Shown here one piece after another: positions 48,400 to 60,524 of a DNA stretch of 64,000 nucleotides; within the stretch, counting starts at the first letter, position 1; every line of letters starts with the position of its first letter. A model generated the notes under the pieces. The model was not told the DNA's origin. It was given only the letters and a program-made list of their open reading frames with translations, and did no database searches. Both the position numbers and the translations under genes were made by a program. The stretch is from Massilia norwichensis (GTDB lineage Bacteria > Pseudomonadota > Gammaproteobacteria > Burkholderiales > Burkholderiaceae_D), in the NCBI RefSeq assembly GCF_024753245.1, contig NZ_JANUGX010000018.1, forward strand, positions 54,179 through 118,178, in the 5' to 3' direction.

Positions 48400-49674
48400 C
48401 TACGCCAGCGCCTGCTTGCGCCGGTAATGACGCGACACCATCCAGCAGCCCAGCGAGGCCACCGCAAAGGCGGCCTGGCCCAGCGCCATCGCCAGCACCG
48501 AGTAATCCAGCGCCGGCACGATGATGCCGGCCACGATCGCGCCCATCAGCGTGGTGACAAACGACTGGCAGGACGCCACGGTGCCGCGGATGTGCGGGAA
48601 CAGGTCGAGCGTCAGCAGCGTCGCGCTGGGGTTGATGATCGAGCTGCCGAAGTTATAGAAGAACATCGGCAGCACGGTCCACGGCAGCGCCGGCGGCAGG
48701 AAGCTGTGGTACAGCACACTGCCGGTGACGGCGGTCAGCATGAAGGCGTAGCCGATGCCGATCTGGCGCCCGTAATGCATCTTGCCGGCCAGGCGGTTGG
48801 CGGCCAGCGCGCCCAGGAAGATGCCGGCCACCGCCGGCACGAACAGCCAGGCGAACTGCGACGGTCCGAGGTGCAGGTGCACCGGCAGCAGCACCGGCGC
48901 GCCGGCGATGAACAGGAACATGCCACCGAAGTTGAAGGCCACCACCGCCGACTTCATCTGGAACAGCACCGAGCTGAAGATGTCCCAGTAGCTCTTCGCC
49001 AGGAAGCGCGGATTGAAGGGCTGGCGGCGCTCCTTCGGCATGGTTTCCGGCAGATGCTGCCAGCAGACCCACCACAGCACGAGGCTGAACAGCAGCAGGC
49101 CGAGGAAGATCGCGCGCCAGTTCAGCAGGGTCACGATCCAGCCGCCCAGCACCGGCGCGATGGCCGGCGCGATCGAGAAGATCATCGTCACCATCGACAG
49201 CAGGCGCGCGGCCGGCGCGTCCGAGTATAAATCGCGGATGATCGCCCGCCCCACCACCACCCCGGCCCCGGCCGATATCCCCTGCATGATGCGGAAAATC
49301 CACAGGTAATGCACCGAATGCGCGGAGGCGCAGCCGAGGGTGCCGACCGCGAACACGATCAATCCGACCAGCACCACGTTGCGGCGCCCGAAGGCGTCCG
49401 ACAGCGCGCCGTGCCACAGCGACATCACGGCGAAGGACAGCATGTAGGCCGTCAGGGTCTGCTGCACTTCCAGCGGCGTCGCATGCAGGGTCTCCTGGAT
49501 GCGCGGGAAAGCCGGCAGGTAGGCGTCGACCGAGAACGGTCCGAGCATCGACAGTGCCGCCAGCAGCGAGGCCAGGCCGCCAGCCGACAGCATGACGATC
49601 TTGTGCGGCTCCGGCAGCGGAACGGGGATGACGGGGTCTTTGGGTAGATTGTCTGGTTCGGGTTCGGGCAGCAT
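48400..49674 (-). CDS. Bcr/CflA-family multidrug exporter
   Basis: A 424-residue proton-driven MFS drug exporter with twelve membrane helices. The motif A loop DAFGRRNVVLVG lies between helices 2 and 3, and MQGISAGAGVVVGRAIIRDLY is the motif C region of the Bcr group; DAYLPAFP in helix 1 is diagnostic. The N-terminus carries an unusual Pro/Glu-rich cytoplasmic tail of about 25 residues. It is separated from the THUMP methyltransferase by three bases and may be its downstream partner in an operon. Confidence 0.93.
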   Translation of the reverse strand: MLPEPEPDNLPKDPVIPVPLPEPHKIVMLSAGGLASLLAALSMLGPFSVDAYLPAFPRIQETLHATPLEVQQTLTAYMLSFAVMSLWHGALSDAFGRRNVVLVGLIVFAVGTLGCASAHSVHYLWIFRIMQGISAGAGVVVGRAIIRDLYSDAPAARLLSMVTMIFSIAPAIAPVLGGWIVTLLNWRAIFLGLLLFSLVLWWVCWQHLPETMPKERRQPFNPRFLAKSYWDIFSSVLFQMKSAVVAFNFGGMFLFIAGAPVLLPVHLHLGPSQFAWLFVPAVAGIFLGALAANRLAGKMHYGRQIGIGYAFMLTAVTGSVLYHSFLPPALPWTVLPMFFYNFGSSIINPSATLLTLDLFPHIRGTVASCQSFVTTLMGAIVAGIIVPALDYSVLAMALGQAAFAVASLGCWMVSRHYRRKQALA

Positions 49675-49677
49675 GGA

Positions 49678-50901
49678 TTACTCTGGTTGAGGCTTCGCCG
49701 CGTCCGGTTTCGCCGCGTCTCTGCGGTTGAAGCCGGCGACCATGTCGAAGCGGAACAGGCGGCATTCGAGCGCGCCGTTGAAGAATGGGGTCTTGCGCGA
49801 TTCCTTCAGGCGCAGCAGCTTGGGCACCGACAGGTCCGCGGTAAACAGGTACACGGTCCAGCCGGCGAAGCGCTGCTTCAGCGTGCTGCTGAGCTGCTGG
49901 TAGAAGCCGGTCGCCATCTCGTCGGCCGGGATGGTCGAGTCGCCGCGCACGCCGATACGCTCGCCGTAGGGCGGATTGGTCAGCAGGATGCCCGGCTGGC
50001 TGGTCGGCGCCTGCACCTGCTGCGCCTCGATCTGCTTGAGCGGCACCTCGAACAGCACGCCGGCGATCTTCAGGTTATGGCGCGTCATCGCCACCATGTC
50101 GCCGGAGATGTCGGAACCGAAGATGGTCGGCTCGCTCGGCAGCGGATTCGGCTTGATGGCCGCTTTCATGTCCTGCCAGGCGGCGCGCTCGAAGTTGCGG
50201 AATTTTTCGAAGGCGAAGCGGCGGCGGGCGCCGGCCGGGATGCCCTGCACCATCTGGGCCGCTTCGATCAGGATCGTGCCCGAGCCGCACATCGGGTCGA
50301 ACAGCGGCACGCCCGGCTTCCAGCCGGCCACGCGCAGCAGGCCGGCAGCCAGGTTCTCGCGCAGCGGTGCGTCGCCGGTTTCTTCGCGCCAGCCGCGCTT
50401 GAACAGGGCCTCGCCCGAAGTGTCGAGGTAGACCGTGAAGTTGCGCTGGTCGAGGAAGCCGAGGATGCGCATGTCCGGCTCGCGCGTGTCGACCGAGGGC
50501 CGCTTGCCGAACTGGTCGCGGAAGCGGTCGCAGACGGCGTCCTTGATTTTCAGGGTCGTGAATTCGAGGCTCTTCAGCGGCGACTTCACGGCCGTGATGT
50601 CGACGCGGATCGTGTGGTGGACGTCGAACCAGTCTTCCCAGGGCTGCTCGAGCACCAGGTCGTAGATGTCGTTCTCGTTGTTATACGTCTTGTTCGCCAT
50701 GCGCATCAGCACGCGCGAAGCGATGCGCGAATGCAGGTTCATGCGGTAGGCGTCCTGCATCGTGCCCGAGGCGTGCACGCCGCCCGGGACTTGCTGGTGC
50801 ACCTTCAGCGTGGGGCTGTTGGTCAGTTGTGCGATCTCGGCGAGTTCTTCGGCGAGTGCTTGTTCCATGCCGCGCGGGCATGGGCAAAAGTATGAGGCCA
50901 T
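49678..50901 (-). CDS. THUMP-domain rRNA (guanine-N2)-methyltransferase
   Basis: A 407-residue SAM-dependent methyltransferase of the RlmL N-terminal (YcbY) type. A ferredoxin-like region and THUMP domain (about 1-155; FCPCPRGMEQALAEELAE) are followed by the Rossmann domain with FDPMCGSGTILIEAA and the N6/N2 motif LLTNPPYGERIG. In E. coli this half modifies G2445 of 23S rRNA; here it is not fused to the RlmK half. Substrate by homology only. Confidence 0.9.
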   Translation of the reverse strand: MASYFCPCPRGMEQALAEELAEIAQLTNSPTLKVHQQVPGGVHASGTMQDAYRMNLHSRIASRVLMRMANKTYNNENDIYDLVLEQPWEDWFDVHHTIRVDITAVKSPLKSLEFTTLKIKDAVCDRFRDQFGKRPSVDTREPDMRILGFLDQRNFTVYLDTSGEALFKRGWREETGDAPLRENLAAGLLRVAGWKPGVPLFDPMCGSGTILIEAAQMVQGIPAGARRRFAFEKFRNFERAAWQDMKAAIKPNPLPSEPTIFGSDISGDMVAMTRHNLKIAGVLFEVPLKQIEAQQVQAPTSQPGILLTNPPYGERIGVRGDSTIPADEMATGFYQQLSSTLKQRFAGWTVYLFTADLSVPKLLRLKESRKTPFFNGALECRLFRFDMVAGFNRRDAAKPDAAKPQPE

Positions 50902-50956
50902 TCAGGGGTACCCTTTATCCGTAGTTAAAAAATCAATTCTTTTGTTGGCCCCAAAA

Positions 50957-51033
50957 CGTCATTCCCGCGAAGGCGGGAATCCAAGTTGCAGACAGACCGC
51001 AAACCTTGGATTCCCGCCTGCGCGGGAATGACG
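50957..51033. repeat. Family-B palindromic repeat, doublet
   Basis: CGTCATTCCCGCGAAGGCGG + GAATCCAAG (50957-50985) and a mirrored CTTGGATTCCCGCCTGCGCG + GGAATGACG (51005-51033). The two form a 29-base inverted repeat with about 20 bases between. It lies downstream of hemJ. Confidence 0.88.
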
Positions 51034-51049
51034 ATGATGGGGGTATTGC

Positions 51050-51463
51050 TTAGAACGGCTTCACGACCACCAGAATCACGATCGCGATCAGCAGCAAAAC
51101 CGGTACTTCGTTGAACACGCGGAACCACTTGTGGCTGCGCGTGTTGGCGCCGCGTTCGAATTTTTTCAGCAGCGAGCCGCAGGCATGATGGTAGCCGATC
51201 ACCAGGATCACGAGCGCCAGCTTTGCGTGCAGCCAGCCGCCCTTGATGCCGAAACCCAGCCAGAGCCAGATGCCCAGCAACAGTGCCGGAATCGCCAGCA
51301 TCGAGGTGAAACGGTAGAGGCGGCGGCCCATGCCCAGCAGGCGTTCCAATGCGGCCGGATTGGTTTCCTGGGCCAGGTTCACGAAGATGCGCGGCAGGTA
51401 AAAGAGGCCGGCGAACCAGGAGGCGATGAAGACGATGTGGAAGGCTTTGATCCAGAGATACAT
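51050..51463 (-). CDS. hemJ: Protoporphyrinogen oxidase HemJ
   Basis: A 137-residue membrane protein with four helices. The conserved His of MYLWIKAFHIVFIASWFAGLFYLPR and the Lys/His pairs around HAKLALVILVIGYHH fit HemJ (UPF0093), which oxidises protoporphyrinogen IX in haem synthesis. The next enzyme, ferrochelatase, is encoded elsewhere in this window. CopD-family resemblance is expected and does not imply copper transport. Confidence 0.9.
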   Translation of the reverse strand: MYLWIKAFHIVFIASWFAGLFYLPRIFVNLAQETNPAALERLLGMGRRLYRFTSMLAIPALLLGIWLWLGFGIKGGWLHAKLALVILVIGYHHACGSLLKKFERGANTRSHKWFRVFNEVPVLLLIAIVILVVVKPF

Positions 51464-51486
51464 TTAAATCCTTGTTGTTATCAGTG

Positions 51487-52752
51487 CTAGGTGCGAATCT
51501 CACCGTGGCCGAACACGATGTACTTCAGCGAAGTCAATCCTTCCAGCCCCACCGGTCCGCGCGCATGCAGCTTGTCGTTCGAGATCCCGATCTCCGCGCC
51601 CAGGCCATATTCGAAGCCGTCGGCGAAGCGCGTCGAAGCGTTCACCATCACCGAGGCCGAATCGACCTCGCGCAGGAAGCGCATCGCGTCCGTGTAGTCC
51701 TCGGTGACGATGGCTTCGGTGTGCTTCGACGAATAGCGGTTGATGTGCTCGATGGCCTCGTCGATGCCGGCGACGATCTTCACCGCCAGGATCGGCGCCA
51801 GGTATTCGGTCGACCAGTCTTCCTCGCTCGCCGGCGCCAGGTGCGGGTAGCCCTGCAGGATGGCCAGCGCTTCCGGATCGGCGCGCAGCTCGACTTCCTT
51901 GGTCGCGTACAGCGCGGCCAGCTGCGGCAGCACGGCCGGGGCGATGGCGCGCGCCACCAGCAGCGTCTCCATCGTGTTGCAGGTGCCGTAGCGGTGGGTC
52001 TTGGCGTTCATCGCGATCGGCAGCGCCTTGGCGATGTCGGCCTTGGCGTCGATGTAGACGTGGCAGATGCCGTCCAGGTGCTTGATCATCGGGACCGTCG
52101 CTTCCTCCATCAGGCGCGCGATCAGGCCCTTGCCGCCGCGCGGCACGATCACGTCCACGTATTCCGGCATCGTGATCAGGGCGCCGACGGCGGCGCGGTC
52201 GGTGGTCTCGACCACCTGCACGCCCTGCTCGGGCAGGGAGGCAGCACGCAGGCCTTCGGCCACCAGCGCAGCCAGCGCGCGGTTGCAGTGGATGGCTTCC
52301 GAACCGCCGCGCAGGATGGCGGCATTTCCGCTCTTGATGCACAGGCCGGCCGCATCGACCGTCACGTTCGGACGTGCTTCGTAGATGATGCCGATGACGC
52401 CCAGCGGCACGCGCATCTGGCCGACCTGGATGCCGCTCGGGCGGAACTTCATGTTCGAGATTTCGCCGATCGGGTCCGGCAGCGCGACGATCTGGCGCAG
52501 GCCGTCGATCATGGTGGCGATCGCCTTGTCGGACAGCGCCAGCCGGTCCAGCAGGGCCGGCGCCAAGCCGTTGGCACGGGCCGCGTCGAGGTCGCGCGCG
52601 TTGGCTTCGACCAGTTGGGCGGCATCGCGTTCGATCGCGTCGGCGATCAAGAGCAGCGCGCGGTTGCGGGTGGCGCTGTCGGCGCGCGCCATGGCGCGCG
52701 AGGCTGTTCTTGCCTGGCGGCCGATCGTTTGCATGTAATCAGTCATATCCAT
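51487..52752 (-). CDS. proA: Glutamate-5-semialdehyde dehydrogenase
   Basis: A 421-residue NADPH-dependent enzyme of proline synthesis that reduces gamma-glutamyl phosphate. The aldehyde-dehydrogenase fold has the catalytic cysteine in [33 protein letters not shown] as [15 protein letters not shown] and [22 protein letters not shown] in the C-terminus are ProA-specific. I used the ATG at 52752, which has no strong ribosome site; one at 52746 is equally possible. A longer start would read into a repeat. The neighbour on the same strand upstream is holA; gene order proA-holA-lptE-leuS is conserved in Burkholderiales. Confidence 0.95.
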   Translation of the reverse strand: MDMTDYMQTIGRQARTASRAMARADSATRNRALLLIADAIERDAAQLVEANARDLDAARANGLAPALLDRLALSDKAIATMIDGLRQIVALPDPIGEISNMKFRPSGIQVGQMRVPLGVIGIIYEARPNVTVDAAGLCIKSGNAAILRGGSEAIHCNRALAALVAEGLRAASLPEQGVQVVETTDRAAVGALITMPEYVDVIVPRGGKGLIARLMEEATVPMIKHLDGICHVYIDAKADIAKALPIAMNAKTHRYGTCNTMETLLVARAIAPAVLPQLAALYATKEVELRADPEALAILQGYPHLAPASEEDWSTEYLAPILAVKIVAGIDEAIEHINRYSSKHTEAIVTEDYTDAMRFLREVDSASVMVNASTRFADGFEYGLGAEIGISNDKLHARGPVGLEGLTSLKYIVFGHGEIRT

Positions 52753-52772
52753 GATGCGTCGTCGTCCGTTTA

Positions 52773-52837
52773 ACGTGGGCACGGGGTGCCCACCCTACAT
52801 CGCATGACATCGTAGGGTGGGCACCCCGTGCCCACGC
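52773..52837. repeat. Family-A palindromic repeat, doublet (tails inward)
   Basis: ACGTGGGCACGGGGTGCCCA + CCCTAC (52773-52798) and CGTAGGGTGGGCACCCCGTG + CCCACGC (52811-52837), separated by only about 12 bases, giving a near-perfect 26-base inverted repeat between holA and proA. Confidence 0.88.
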
Positions 52838-52844
52838 GCATACG

Positions 52845-53858
52845 TTATGAAGCGACCCGTAAAGCCAGCTGCAGCATCGCATCCCATGCATCGCCCGCGA
52901 ACTGCTTCGCGCGCAGGCCCTTGACCATGCGGTCGACCTGGGCCGCCTGCTGCATGGCTGCCTCCAGCGTCGGCAGCGAGATGCGGCGCAGCGCCGGTTC
53001 CATCATGCGCTCGCGCGGGCCCCAGATCCGGTATTCCTTCAGCAGCGCGCCCAGCGGGCGTCCCTGCGCCATCCCGGATTTCAATTTTAGCAGCGTGCGG
53101 ATTTCTTCACTGACCGCCCACAAGACCAGCGGCAGCGCCTCGCCCTCGCCTTTCAGGCCTTCGAGCATGCGCACCAGGCGCGCCGGGTCGCCGGCCAGCA
53201 TTGCCTCCGACAGCTTGAACACGTCGTAGCGCGCCACGTTCAGCACCGCGTCCTGCACCTGTTCGAACGTCAGCTTGCCCGGCTCGTACAGCAGGCCCAG
53301 CTTCTGGATTTCCTGGTGCGCGGCCAGCAGGTTGCCCTCCACGCGATCGGCGATGAAGTCCAGGCTCTGGCGGTCGGCGCTCTGCTGCTGGTTCGATAAA
53401 CGCATGCCGATCCAGGCCGGCAGCTGCGGGCGTTCGACGTTCGGGATCTCGACGTAGACCGCGGCCTGCTGCAGGCTCGCGACCCAGGCCGCCTTTGCCG
53501 TCTGCCAGTCCAGCTTGGGCAGCGTGATCAGGGTCAGGTTGTCCGGGTTCAGGTCTTTCGCGTAGCTTTGCAGGGCCGCGCTGCCGTCCTTGCCCGGCTT
53601 GCCGCCGGGGATGCGCAGCTCGATCAGCTTCTTGTCGCCGAACAGCGACATCGCCTGGTTCGCAGCCAGCAGCTCGCCCCACTTGAAGCTGCGCTCGACC
53701 GTGAGCACGTCGCGCTCCGAATACCCCTGGGCGCGGGCGGCGCGGCGGATCTTGTCCGCCGCCTCCAGCGCCAGCAGGTGCTCGTCGCTGGTGATCACGT
53801 ACAGGGGCGCCAGCCCCTTGGCGAGGTGCCCGTCGAGCGCCTCAGGCCGCAACTGCAT
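52845..53858 (-). CDS. holA: DNA polymerase III subunit delta
   Basis: The 337-residue delta subunit that opens the sliding clamp in the clamp loader. The N-terminus MQLRPEALDGHLAKGLAPLYVITSDEHLLALEA is the Rossmann-like ATPase-fold region without Walker motifs, as expected for delta. AVSEEIRTLLKLKSG and the C-terminal collar-domain helices follow. It is twelve bases downstream of lptE and probably in the leuS-lptE-holA-proA operon. Confidence 0.94.
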   Translation of the reverse strand: MQLRPEALDGHLAKGLAPLYVITSDEHLLALEAADKIRRAARAQGYSERDVLTVERSFKWGELLAANQAMSLFGDKKLIELRIPGGKPGKDGSAALQSYAKDLNPDNLTLITLPKLDWQTAKAAWVASLQQAAVYVEIPNVERPQLPAWIGMRLSNQQQSADRQSLDFIADRVEGNLLAAHQEIQKLGLLYEPGKLTFEQVQDAVLNVARYDVFKLSEAMLAGDPARLVRMLEGLKGEGEALPLVLWAVSEEIRTLLKLKSGMAQGRPLGALLKEYRIWGPRERMMEPALRRISLPTLEAAMQQAAQVDRMVKGLRAKQFAGDAWDAMLQLALRVAS

Positions 53859-53870
53859 AATCTCTCTTCC

Positions 53871-54413
53871 TTACTTTGCCGGCGCGGGCGTTGCCATCGG
53901 CGACGGGCGCAGGGCGGCCAGGCGGCGCATGATCTGCTGCACCAGGTCGGCCTGCATGTCGCGGTACAGCAGCGCTTCTTCGGATTCCTTGGCCAGCACC
54001 TGGGTCTCGTCGAAGGCCATGTTCCGGCGCAGTGTGATCTCGGTGGCCGGCAGCAGCTCGACACCCTTGCTGTCGCGGACCGCGAAGGTCAGCGTGTAGG
54101 TCAGCAGGTATTCGCGCACGCGGCCCAGGCTGTTCAGCGACAGGATCGACTTGCCGCGGTTCTCGCCCAGCACCACGAATTGCGCGTCCGCGCCTTCGGC
54201 CTTGTCGGCGATGACCACGTCGCCCGCGCGCAGGTTGCGCTTGAGTTCCGTGCCCAGCGGCGAGGTATCCGGGAAGGTCAGGAAGATGCTGTGGAAGGGC
54301 ATCGTGTAGCTGCCGTTCGAACCGCGCAGCTGGAAGCCGCAGGCCGTCAGCGACGCTGCAACTACAAGCGCCGCGACGGTACGCACCATCTTTTTCTTGT
54401 AAGAGGTGCGCAT
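53871..54413 (-). CDS. lptE: LPS-assembly lipoprotein LptE
   Basis: A 180-residue outer-membrane lipoprotein that plugs LptD and helps insert LPS. The signal sequence ends in lipobox LTAC (Cys25), followed by GFQLRGS, the classical LptE start of the mature protein. The body is a two-stranded alpha/beta fold. It starts three bases after the leuS stop, as in other Burkholderiales. Confidence 0.93.
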   Translation of the reverse strand: MRTSYKKKMVRTVAALVVAASLTACGFQLRGSNGSYTMPFHSIFLTFPDTSPLGTELKRNLRAGDVVIADKAEGADAQFVVLGENRGKSILSLNSLGRVREYLLTYTLTFAVRDSKGVELLPATEITLRRNMAFDETQVLAKESEEALLYRDMQADLVQQIMRRLAALRPSPMATPAPAK

Positions 54414-54416
54414 GGA

Positions 54417-57158
<2,742 letters not shown>

Positions 57159-57485
57159 TTACCGCAATTCGAGTTCGAGGGCCGGCTTTTCGCCGTAGTC
57201 CTCATAGCGCTCGTTGATGCCGATGATGCAGAAGGCCATCTCCTCGAGCACGTCCTCGGCGCGCTCGCGCATGGCATCGGAATGCAGCACGACGATGTGC
57301 AGGGTCTCGTCCGGACCGAGGCGGATGCTGCTCATGCCGTCCTCGTCGCGCAGGTAGCTCAGGCAATCGACCCAGGAATCCATGGTGTGCGGATAGGAAT
57401 CCGGGAAGCCGAAGGCGCGGGCGCTCTCGGCGTGGAAGCTTTCGGTGTCGACGATTGCGGCGCCGTTCAGTTCGACGGTGGCCAT
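57159..57485 (-). CDS. Barstar-family protein
   Basis: A 108-residue acidic protein with the barstar fold: FGFPDSYPHTMDSWVDCLSYL is the helix-loop motif that occludes barnase-type RNases. Its homologue inhibits a ribonuclease, but no barnase-type gene is in the window. The ATG at 57485 follows GGAGAA. It lies between leuS and dapB and may be a housekeeping or immunity protein. Confidence 0.85.
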   Translation of the reverse strand: MATVELNGAAIVDTESFHAESARAFGFPDSYPHTMDSWVDCLSYLRDEDGMSSIRLGPDETLHIVVLHSDAMRERAEDVLEEMAFCIIGINERYEDYGEKPALELELR

Positions 57486-57503
57486 AGGGATTCTCCGATT
57501 CAT

Positions 57504-57531
57504 CGTCGTTCCCGCGCAGGCGGGAATGACG
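57504..57531. repeat. Family-B palindromic repeat, single unit
   Basis: CGTCGTTCCCGCGCAGGCGG + GAATGACG, an 11-base stem, between the barstar-like gene and dapB. Confidence 0.78.
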
Positions 57532-57597
57532 GTTTTGAGTGGTGTGGCCAGTATGCCAGCAGAACGCCGGCAAAGCCGTACAGTTCGGCCTCAGCGC

Positions 57598-58413
57598 TTA
57601 GCCTGCCGCCTTTAGGCCGAGCACATCCTGCATGTCGTACAAGCCGGTCTGCTTGTCGGCCAGGAAGCGCGCAGCCACCAGCGCGCCTTGCGCGTAGCTG
57701 ACGCGGCTGCTCGATTTGTGGCTGATCTCGATGCGCTCGCCGATGCCGGCGAACAGCACGGTGTGGTCGCCGACGATGTCGCCGCCGCGCACGGTGGCAA
57801 AGCCGATGGTCGACGGATCGCGCTCGCCGGTCACGCCTTCGCGGCCGTAGACGGCGCATTCGTTCAAATCGCGTCCCAGCGCATCGGCGATGACTTCGCC
57901 CATCTTCAGCGCGGTGCCGGACGGCGCGTCGACCTTGTGGCGGTGGTGGGCTTCGATGATCTCGATGTCATAGCCCTGCGAGAAGTTCTTTGCCGCCAGT
58001 TCCAGCAGCTTCAGCGTGACGTTCACGCCGATGCTCATGTTCGGCGCGAACACGATCGCGGTCTTTTCGGCGGCGGCGCGGATCGCGGCCTTGCCGGCTT
58101 CATCGAAGCCGGTGGTCCCGATGATCACCTTGATGCCATGCTCGGCGCAGTAAGCCAGGTGCTGCAGCGTGCCTTCCGGACGGGTGAAGTCGATCAGGTA
58201 CTCGGCACCGGACAGCCCCTGGGCCAGGTCGGAACGGATGGTCACGCCGGTCAGCTGGCCCGAGAAGGCGCCGGCGTCCGAGCCGATGAAGGGGTTGCCT
58301 TCGCGGTCGAGCGCGCCGGCCAGGGTCGCGTCGTCGGCGGCGGCGATGGTCTCGATCAGCATGCGGCCCATGCGGCCGCTGGCGCCGGCAATGGCGATGT
58401 TCAGTTGCGTCAT
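57598..58413 (-). CDS. dapB: 4-Hydroxy-tetrahydrodipicolinate reductase
   Basis: A 271-residue NAD(P)H-dependent enzyme of lysine and meso-diaminopimelate synthesis. The N-terminal [18 protein letters not shown] is the nucleotide-binding motif; the [19 protein letters not shown] segment carries the catalytic His and Lys. It starts six bases after bamE and forms an operon with it. Confidence 0.97.
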   Translation of the reverse strand: MTQLNIAIAGASGRMGRMLIETIAAADDATLAGALDREGNPFIGSDAGAFSGQLTGVTIRSDLAQGLSGAEYLIDFTRPEGTLQHLAYCAEHGIKVIIGTTGFDEAGKAAIRAAAEKTAIVFAPNMSIGVNVTLKLLELAAKNFSQGYDIEIIEAHHRHKVDAPSGTALKMGEVIADALGRDLNECAVYGREGVTGERDPSTIGFATVRGGDIVGDHTVLFAGIGERIEISHKSSSRVSYAQGALVAARFLADKQTGLYDMQDVLGLKAAG

Positions 58414-58419
58414 GCCCGA

Positions 58420-59037
58420 TTACTCCCCGCCGCGCTTGGCCGCTTCTTCGCGCTTGCGCTTCAGGTCGTCCAGCGATTCCTGCTCGGTCTTCTCTTCGTA
58501 CTTCGAGATGCCGATCAGGCGCGCGATGTATTCGCGCTCGCTCGGCAGGTTGCCGCCGTCGATCTTGGCGACCTGGTTGTCCTTGAAGTAGACGGTGACG
58601 CGGCTGGTGGTCAGCTCGCCGTTGCCGCGCGCCAGGTAGAACGGATAGTCCCAGCGGTCGGCGTGGAAGGCGTCGGTCAGCAGCGGGGTGCCGAGGATGA
58701 ACTTGACCTGGTCGCGGGTCTGGCCGAGCTTCAGCTGGCCCAGCATTTCCTGCGACACGAAGTTGCCCTGCTGGATGTCCGGACGGTAGGGCGAGAACAC
58801 CCACAGGAATTTCTGCAGCTTGGTCACCTGGGTCGTCTGCGCGCCCGCGTTCGCGGCTGCCGCGGCCTTGTCGGCATCGGCGGCGACCGCGCCAGGGGCG
58901 GTGCTCACCGGGGCGGCCGGCTTGGTCTGGTTACGCCAGGAAGCGCAACCGGAGACCGCCATGGCCGTAACGGCGAGGCCGGCCACGAGCGCGGCCCGGG
59001 CGTGGGAACGATGGAAAACGGCATTCATGACGCGCAT
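58420..59037 (-). CDS. bamE: Outer membrane assembly factor BamE (OmlA/SmpA)
   Basis: A 205-residue lipoprotein of the Bam complex. The signal sequence has lipobox at Cys31 (AVSGC). The BamE fold starts at PYRPDIQQGNFVSQEMLGQLKLGQTRDQVKFILGTPLL, with PDIQQGN and the conserved G-x-G-x-P positions. The N-terminal Ala/Pro-rich linker (about 35-70) is unusually long. I used ATG 59037, with AAGG seven bases upstream. It is divergent from fur. Confidence 0.93.
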   Translation of the reverse strand: MRVMNAVFHRSHARAALVAGLAVTAMAVSGCASWRNQTKPAAPVSTAPGAVAADADKAAAAANAGAQTTQVTKLQKFLWVFSPYRPDIQQGNFVSQEMLGQLKLGQTRDQVKFILGTPLLTDAFHADRWDYPFYLARGNGELTTSRVTVYFKDNQVAKIDGGNLPSEREYIARLIGISKYEEKTEQESLDDLKRKREEAAKRGGE

Positions 59038-59062
59038 ATCTAACCTTAAAATCGGACGACTT

Positions 59063-59091
59063 TTGTATGGGAGCTGCAAAAACGCTATATC
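59063..59091 (+). promoter_or_regulatory. Probable fur promoter
   Basis: TTGTAT, 17 bases, TATATC, 45 bases before the fur ATG, in the bamE-fur divergent space. No obvious Fur box overlaps it. Confidence 0.4.
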
Positions 59092-59135
59092 ATAAAGCAC
59101 TCCGCACATCTCAGCCCATCTAAGAGTAACAAAAC

Positions 59136-59567
59136 ATGAGCAACAACCCAACCGACCTGAAGGCCAGCGGCCTCAAAGCGACACTGCCGCGCCTGAAAAT
59201 CCTGGAGATTTTCCAGAACAGTGCGGTGCGGCATTTGACAGCGGAAGACGTCTACAAGACCCTGCTGAACGAGAACATGGACGTCGGCCTGGCGACGGTC
59301 TACCGCGTGCTGACCCAGTTCGAGCAGGCCGGTCTCCTGAACCGCAATCACTTTGAAACCGGCAAAGCCATCTACGAGCTGAACGCCGGCTCGCACCACG
59401 ACCACCTGGTCTGTCTCGATTGCGGCCACGTCGAAGAGTTCTACGACGAAGAAATCGAAAGCCGCCAGCAGAAGATCGCGCTCGAGCGCGGTTTCAAGAT
59501 CGCCGAACACGCGCTCGCCATCTACGGCAACTGCGTCAAGACCGACTGCCCGCACCGCCACCGCTGA
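59136..59567 (+). CDS. fur: Ferric uptake regulator Fur
   Basis: A 143-residue iron-responsive repressor. The winged helix has the recognition helix [19 protein letters not shown]; the metal sites are [12 protein letters not shown] and the C-terminal [10 protein letters not shown]. Divergence from bamE-dapB is conserved in Betaproteobacteria. It ends directly at the stop of a convergent hydrolase. Confidence 0.97.
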   Translation: MSNNPTDLKASGLKATLPRLKILEIFQNSAVRHLTAEDVYKTLLNENMDVGLATVYRVLTQFEQAGLLNRNHFETGKAIYELNAGSHHDHLVCLDCGHVEEFYDEEIESRQQKIALERGFKIAEHALAIYGNCVKTDCPHRHR

Positions 59568-60443
59568 TCAAAGCTTGCCCTGCGCCGCCTGCCTGTCGGC
59601 GGCGGCCATCACCTTCTTCACCGCCGCGATCACCAGTTCCGGCTCCTCCTGCTGAATATTGTGGCCGCTCTTCAGGGTCTGGACCTGGGAGCCGTCGCTG
59701 AACCGGCGCAGGAAATCGGCATGCAGGTCGCGCTTGATCGCCACCGCTTCCACGCTCTGCAGGAAGAATTCCGGCTTGTCGACCTGCTGCACCGAAGTCA
59801 GGATCACCACCGGCACGTCCGGCAGCTTGCCATCCAGCGGGGCCGGCAGCACGCCGCTGTCGAGCACCGGCTGCAGCAGCTTCAGCTCGGCCCGGAATTT
59901 TTCCGGCACCAGGGCTTCGAACTGGCGGTCGTCCTCCGCCGCCCGTTTGGCGTCGAGGCGGCGCAAAGCCGGGTTGAAGCGTTCGTCGGCAGGGTCGACC
60001 AGCACCATGCCGGCCACCTGCTCCGGATGGCGGACGGCGAAGGCGCGCGCCAGCAGGCCGCCGTAGGAGTGGCCAACCAGGATGAAAGGCGGCGTCAAGC
60101 TCGCGCTGGCGATCAGTTGATCGAGCTCCAGGCTGCTTTGCAGCATGGTGCGCGGTTCCGGCCGCGCCTGCGAGGCACCGAGTCCGGCACGCGAATAGGT
60201 GACGACATGGGCCGACTTCGCCAGTTCCGGCGCCACCTTGCGCCAGGTGCCCATGCCGGTGGCGAAGCCGGATTCGAAGATCACGGTATAGCGCCCGCTG
60301 CCCTGCTCCGCCATCTGCATCTGGTAGGCGCCGACGGCGATGCGCTCAAGGGACGGAGGCGTGTCGACACCGTGGACTTGGGAAGCGCAGCAGATGGCGA
60401 TGACAGCGGCGGTGGCGAACAGCGGGCGTTTCAGACGATTCAC
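59568..60443 (-). CDS. Exported alpha/beta hydrolase
   Basis: A 291-residue hydrolase with a signal peptide (about 1-25). Nucleophile elbow VGHSYGG; catalytic His in LKSGHNIQQEEPE; acid in the preceding strand. I prefer the GTG at 60443, with AGGA eight bases upstream, over an ATG 24 bases earlier. It resembles haloalkane/epoxide-type or thioesterase-like hydrolases; the substrate is unknown. Its stop abuts the fur stop, so it is convergent with fur. Confidence 0.85.
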   Translation of the reverse strand: MNRLKRPLFATAAVIAICCASQVHGVDTPPSLERIAVGAYQMQMAEQGSGRYTVIFESGFATGMGTWRKVAPELAKSAHVVTYSRAGLGASQARPEPRTMLQSSLELDQLIASASLTPPFILVGHSYGGLLARAFAVRHPEQVAGMVLVDPADERFNPALRRLDAKRAAEDDRQFEALVPEKFRAELKLLQPVLDSGVLPAPLDGKLPDVPVVILTSVQQVDKPEFFLQSVEAVAIKRDLHADFLRRFSDGSQVQTLKSGHNIQQEEPELVIAAVKKVMAAADRQAAQGKL

Positions 60444-60524
60444 GGTACATTCCTGGTGGACGCGCATGGGCGCAATCCCCCGACTATAGCCGGGGGCCCG
60501 GCAGGCATGTAGCTGTGAAAAATA

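Noticed and set aside
60443..60467. ATG at 60467 as the start of the hydrolase
   Set aside because: The GTG at 60443 has a better-placed AGGA and gives a cleaner signal peptide; the ATG remains possible.
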